Part shown: positions 7,319-8,767 of the stretch, piece by piece
How the letters are laid out: each line of letters opens with the position of its first letter
Numbering within the stretch: the stretch's first letter is position 1
Assembly: GCA_023301665.1 (NCBI GenBank)
Contig: JALZUL010000217.1
Span: forward strand, 1-8,767
Reading direction: 5' to 3'
Source of the DNA: Ascidiaceihabitans sp.
GTDB taxonomy: Bacteria; Pseudomonadota; Alphaproteobacteria; Rhodobacterales; Rhodobacteraceae
DNA: 8,767 nt
The notes under the pieces: model-generated
Database searches by the model: none
Seen by the model: the letters and a program-made list of their open reading frames with translations, nothing else
Told to the model about the DNA's origin: nothing
Translations under genes and position numbers: made by a program

Positions 7319-7353
7319 ACAAAAAAAGCCGGAACGAAAAAAACGTTCCGGCT
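7319..7353 (-). terminator. Intrinsic terminator after the ompA-lipoprotein unit
   Basis: A perfect 10-bp stem, AGCCGGAACG (7327-7336) with CGTTCCGGCT (7344-7353), closes a seven-base loop. On the minus strand it is followed directly by seven T residues (7326-7320). It lies 22 bases after the stop of the lipoprotein gene. It should end that transcript before phoH and so marks the operon boundary. Confidence 0.93.
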
Positions 7354-7375
7354 CAATAGCTATATTTTTGTCACT

Positions 7376-7720
7376 TTAAGGTGTTGCGGGATCGACTGCA
7401 GCACTCCTGTTACCAAGAACATTCCCAATCGTTGCGTTGCCCTGGAAGGGCCCAGTAACGGTATTTGGTGGAGCGATACCTGAGCAAACGGGTTTGCCGT
7501 ATTGGTCCAAACGTTGAGACAGATAACCCTCGATGCCGTCATCAATGATCCAGTGATCACAGCCATTTGGGTCGACCCAAACACCAGCGACCAACTGGCT
7601 TAGGTGCTTACGACCTGGACCATAGTCGATTGTTTTGTCTGTTCTAACTTTGCCTTGACCGCCTTCACAGGCGGAAAGAACCATTACAGAGACAAGAAGA
7701 GATGCTGTTAAAAATTTCAT
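7376..7720 (-). CDS. Small lipoprotein with a WxDPxGCxHW cysteine module
   Basis: A 114-residue predicted lipoprotein. The signal peptide MKFLTASLLVSVMVLSAC ends in an LSAC lipobox with Cys18 as the acylation site. The next residue is Glu rather than Asp, which by the E. coli +2 rule favours outer-membrane sorting. Residues 47-79 hold a module with VWVDPNGCDHW (47-57), DDGIEGYLS (60-68) and GKPVC (75-79). Its Cys54 and Cys79 could form a disulfide. The same module, with identical cysteine spacing, occurs in the OmpA-domain protein encoded just upstream. The C-terminal 30 residues are Gly/Asn/Pro-rich and featureless. The ATG at 7720 has GGAAGAG (7725-7731) four bases upstream. It lies 11 bases after the ompA-like stop, so the two are co-transcribed. 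I do not recognise a named family, and the function is unknown. Confidence 0.85.
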   Translation of the reverse strand: MKFLTASLLVSVMVLSACEGGQGKVRTDKTIDYGPGRKHLSQLVAGVWVDPNGCDHWIIDDGIEGYLSQRLDQYGKPVCSGIAPPNTVTGPFQGNATIGNVLGNRSAAVDPATP

Positions 7721-7731
7721 GGATCTCTTCC

Positions 7732-8322
7732 CTATCGAATACAAATAATTTCAACGCGGCGGTTTTTCGCCTGACCGTGTGCGGTTTTATTGGTCGCTAC
7801 TGGCGAACGCTCGCCGTAACCACGTACGTCTGCAATACGCGCTCCTGCCTCCTGAGCAACCTGAGCTACTGCAGTAGCGCGGTTGAATGAGAGCCTCATG
7901 TTGTATTGGTCAGAGGCGCGTGCATCGGTATGGCCCGTGATGATGTAGCTTGTTGCAGCAGTCTCTTGAAAGAATGCGGCCAAACGTTCACGTCCTGCCC
8001 CGGAAATTCTGTAGCTATCAGTCTTAAAAAACTGATCGGATTCCATAACACCACAGACATTACCGCGGCGACAGACTGGAATACCTTGGCGATTGGTGTG
8101 CGGAGACATGTAGCCCTCGTACCCATCATCAAATACCCAGTGCTCACATCCATCTGGATCGATCCAGATTGTCGGTTCGTACCGATCATTCGCCCCGTTA
8201 CGCTTACCGCCAAGCAGACCTTCCTGTGCAGACGCCGACGATGCAATCATCGTCAATGACACTGCTACAGCAGCAGTCCCCGCCAAAGCTATACGTATTG
8301 TATCAGAGATTTTATAAGCCAA
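7732..8322 (-). CDS. Secreted OmpA-domain protein with an N-terminal WxDPxGCxHW module
   Basis: A 196-residue exported protein. The signal peptide covers residues 1-32 (Lys4 and Arg10, a hydrophobic core at about 12-27, then ASA|QE). Residues 52-84 hold a module with IWIDPDGCEHW, DDGYEGYMS and GIPVC (Cys59, Cys84). A C-terminal OmpA-like peptidoglycan-binding domain spans about 103-196. Within it are GHTD (Asp133) and NMRLSFNRA (Arg148), the 15-residue Asp-Arg spacing that contacts diaminopimelate in E. coli OmpA. There is no beta-barrel, so this should be a periplasmic peptidoglycan-associated protein. The start appears to be TTG at 8322: an in-frame TAA lies five codons upstream, and no later start preserves the signal peptide. 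GGGA about 10 bases before it is a modest ribosome-binding site. It is co-transcribed with the lipoprotein gene 11 bases downstream. The function is unknown beyond wall binding. Confidence 0.9.
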   Translation of the reverse strand: MAYKISDTIRIALAGTAAVAVSLTMIASSASAQEGLLGGKRNGANDRYEPTIWIDPDGCEHWVFDDGYEGYMSPHTNRQGIPVCRRGNVCGVMESDQFFKTDSYRISGAGRERLAAFFQETAATSYIITGHTDARASDQYNMRLSFNRATAVAQVAQEAGARIADVRGYGERSPVATNKTAHGQAKNRRVEIICIR

Positions 8323-8540
8323 AGCCCCGTTCCCTTATCTTTATATTCCGCCGCAAGAACCTTAATCGTTAAATTGCACGCTGGCTCATGTACTGTTTTT
8401 ATCAAGATATGAGGAAAATACGCACATGTGAAGAACAATCACAAGATATAGTATAATTTCTATGTTTTTTGGCAAAAATACCCAGATATTTTATTTTCCC
8501 GACTAACAATCACACGCCAAACGGGTTCCCTAGCATAAAT
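8323..8540. other. AT-rich intergenic region between miaB and the OmpA-domain gene
   Basis: This is the longest non-coding stretch here and presumably carries the promoter of the ompA-lipoprotein unit. It is clearly richer in A+T than its flanks. It contains the octamer CAAGATAT twice (8403-8410 and 8442-8449), a 10-base direct repeat AACAATCACA (8434-8443 and 8505-8514) and the palindrome CACATGTG (8423-8430 area). No well-spaced -35/-10 pair stands out and no clear miaB terminator is visible. I see no RNA gene. Confidence 0.5.
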
Positions 8541-8732
8541 TTAAAGCAACTCCCCCTTCAGGGAATTCGTACCGGCACCAACGATTCTCACTTTTGCAAT
8601 GTCACCGATACCTGCCTGTGTGTCGGCAACATGCACCGCATGCAGGTATTCAGACTTGCCAACCATTTGCCCGGCATCGCGTCCTGTTTTTTCAAAGAGA
8701 ACACTCACTTCACGCCCTACCATTGCGTCTTG
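8541..8732 (-). CDS. miaB: tRNA-2-methylthio-N6-dimethylallyladenosine synthase MiaB, C-terminal part
   Basis: The last 63 or so residues of MiaB, the radical-SAM enzyme that adds a methylthio group at position 2 of i6A37 in tRNAs. What remains is the C-terminal TRAM domain, with AMVGREVSVLFEKTGR, then GQMVGKSEYLHAVHV and a final VRIVGAGTNSLKGELL. This pattern is characteristic of alphaproteobacterial MiaB. The catalytic UPF0004 and radical-SAM domains lie beyond the window. The frame stays open to 8767, but residues encoded at 8733-8767 (reading VLFFQREHSL) do not look like MiaB. They are the mirror copy of the inverted repeat described separately. True coding sequence probably ends at about 8730-8732. 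The ATG at 8723 is internal and not the start. Confidence 0.85.
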   Translation of the reverse strand, partial: QDAMVGREVSVLFEKTGRDAGQMVGKSEYLHAVHVADTQAGIGDIAKVRIVGAGTNSLKGELL

Positions 8733-8767
8733 AAGTGAGTGTTCTCTTTGAAAAAACAGGACGCGAT
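8676..8767. repeat. Perfect 37-bp inverted repeat at the window edge (probable assembly or amplification artefact)
   Basis: Bases 8676-8712 are repeated exactly in reverse complement at 8731-8767, with an 18-base spacer at 8713-8730. The left arm is good miaB coding sequence for the LFEKTGRDA region. The right arm breaks the MiaB sequence and runs exactly to the last base. This is the pattern of a fold-back chimera at a contig end rather than a genomic element. Confidence 0.9.

Noticed and set aside
8362..8372. TTAA-TCG-TTAA as a CtrA-type binding site
   Set aside because: The CtrA consensus needs TTAA-N7-TTAA; the spacer here is three bases, and such sequences are common in AT-rich DNA.
8469..8738. 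89-residue plus-strand open frame over the miaB end
   Set aside because: It is antisense to the well-conserved MiaB C-terminus and runs through the artefactual inverted repeat.
8676..8767. Terminal palindrome as a hairpin telomere or replicon end
   Set aside because: The arms are miaB TRAM-domain coding sequence, and this gene must continue past the edge; nothing else suggests a linear replicon.

Overview
The window reads as ordinary chromosomal core DNA from an alphaproteobacterium, most likely the Roseobacter group (Rhodobacteraceae). Three things point there: the protein sequences, the miaB / phoH-ybeY-corC-lnt / metK / trmB / aroA order, and a SAM/SAH-type riboswitch in front of metK, a class known from Rhodobacterales. 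Every gene but one is on the minus strand, so transcription runs from right to left.

In transcription order: the 3' end of miaB (tRNA methylthiotransferase) enters at the right edge. A 218-base AT-rich gap follows, then a two-gene unit encoding a secreted OmpA-domain protein and a small lipoprotein. That unit ends at a strong intrinsic terminator. Next comes the tightly packed phoH-ybeY-corC-lnt cluster, whose genes overlap or nearly touch. It covers a PhoH-type ATPase, the YbeY RNase, a CBS-domain CorC protein and apolipoprotein N-acyltransferase. Then come metK, under its own promoter and riboswitch, then trmB, and the first 201 codons of aroA, cut by the left edge. One small gene for an antibiotic-biosynthesis-monooxygenase-fold (YgiN-like) protein sits on the plus strand between trmB and metK. 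It shares a bidirectional terminator with metK.

Functional themes are RNA maturation (miaB, phoH, ybeY, trmB), envelope and lipoprotein biology (OmpA protein, lipoprotein, lnt, corC), SAM supply (metK, which feeds both MiaB and TrmB) and the shikimate pathway (aroA).

The observation with the best claim to novelty is a module of about 33 residues, holding two cysteines at identical spacing, that is shared by the OmpA-domain protein and the adjacent lipoprotein. The last 92 bases form a perfect 37-bp inverted repeat that breaks the miaB reading frame. It most likely marks a fold-back artefact at a contig end. I found no IS element, CRISPR array, tRNA or rRNA, and nothing convincing as a new defence or mobile system.
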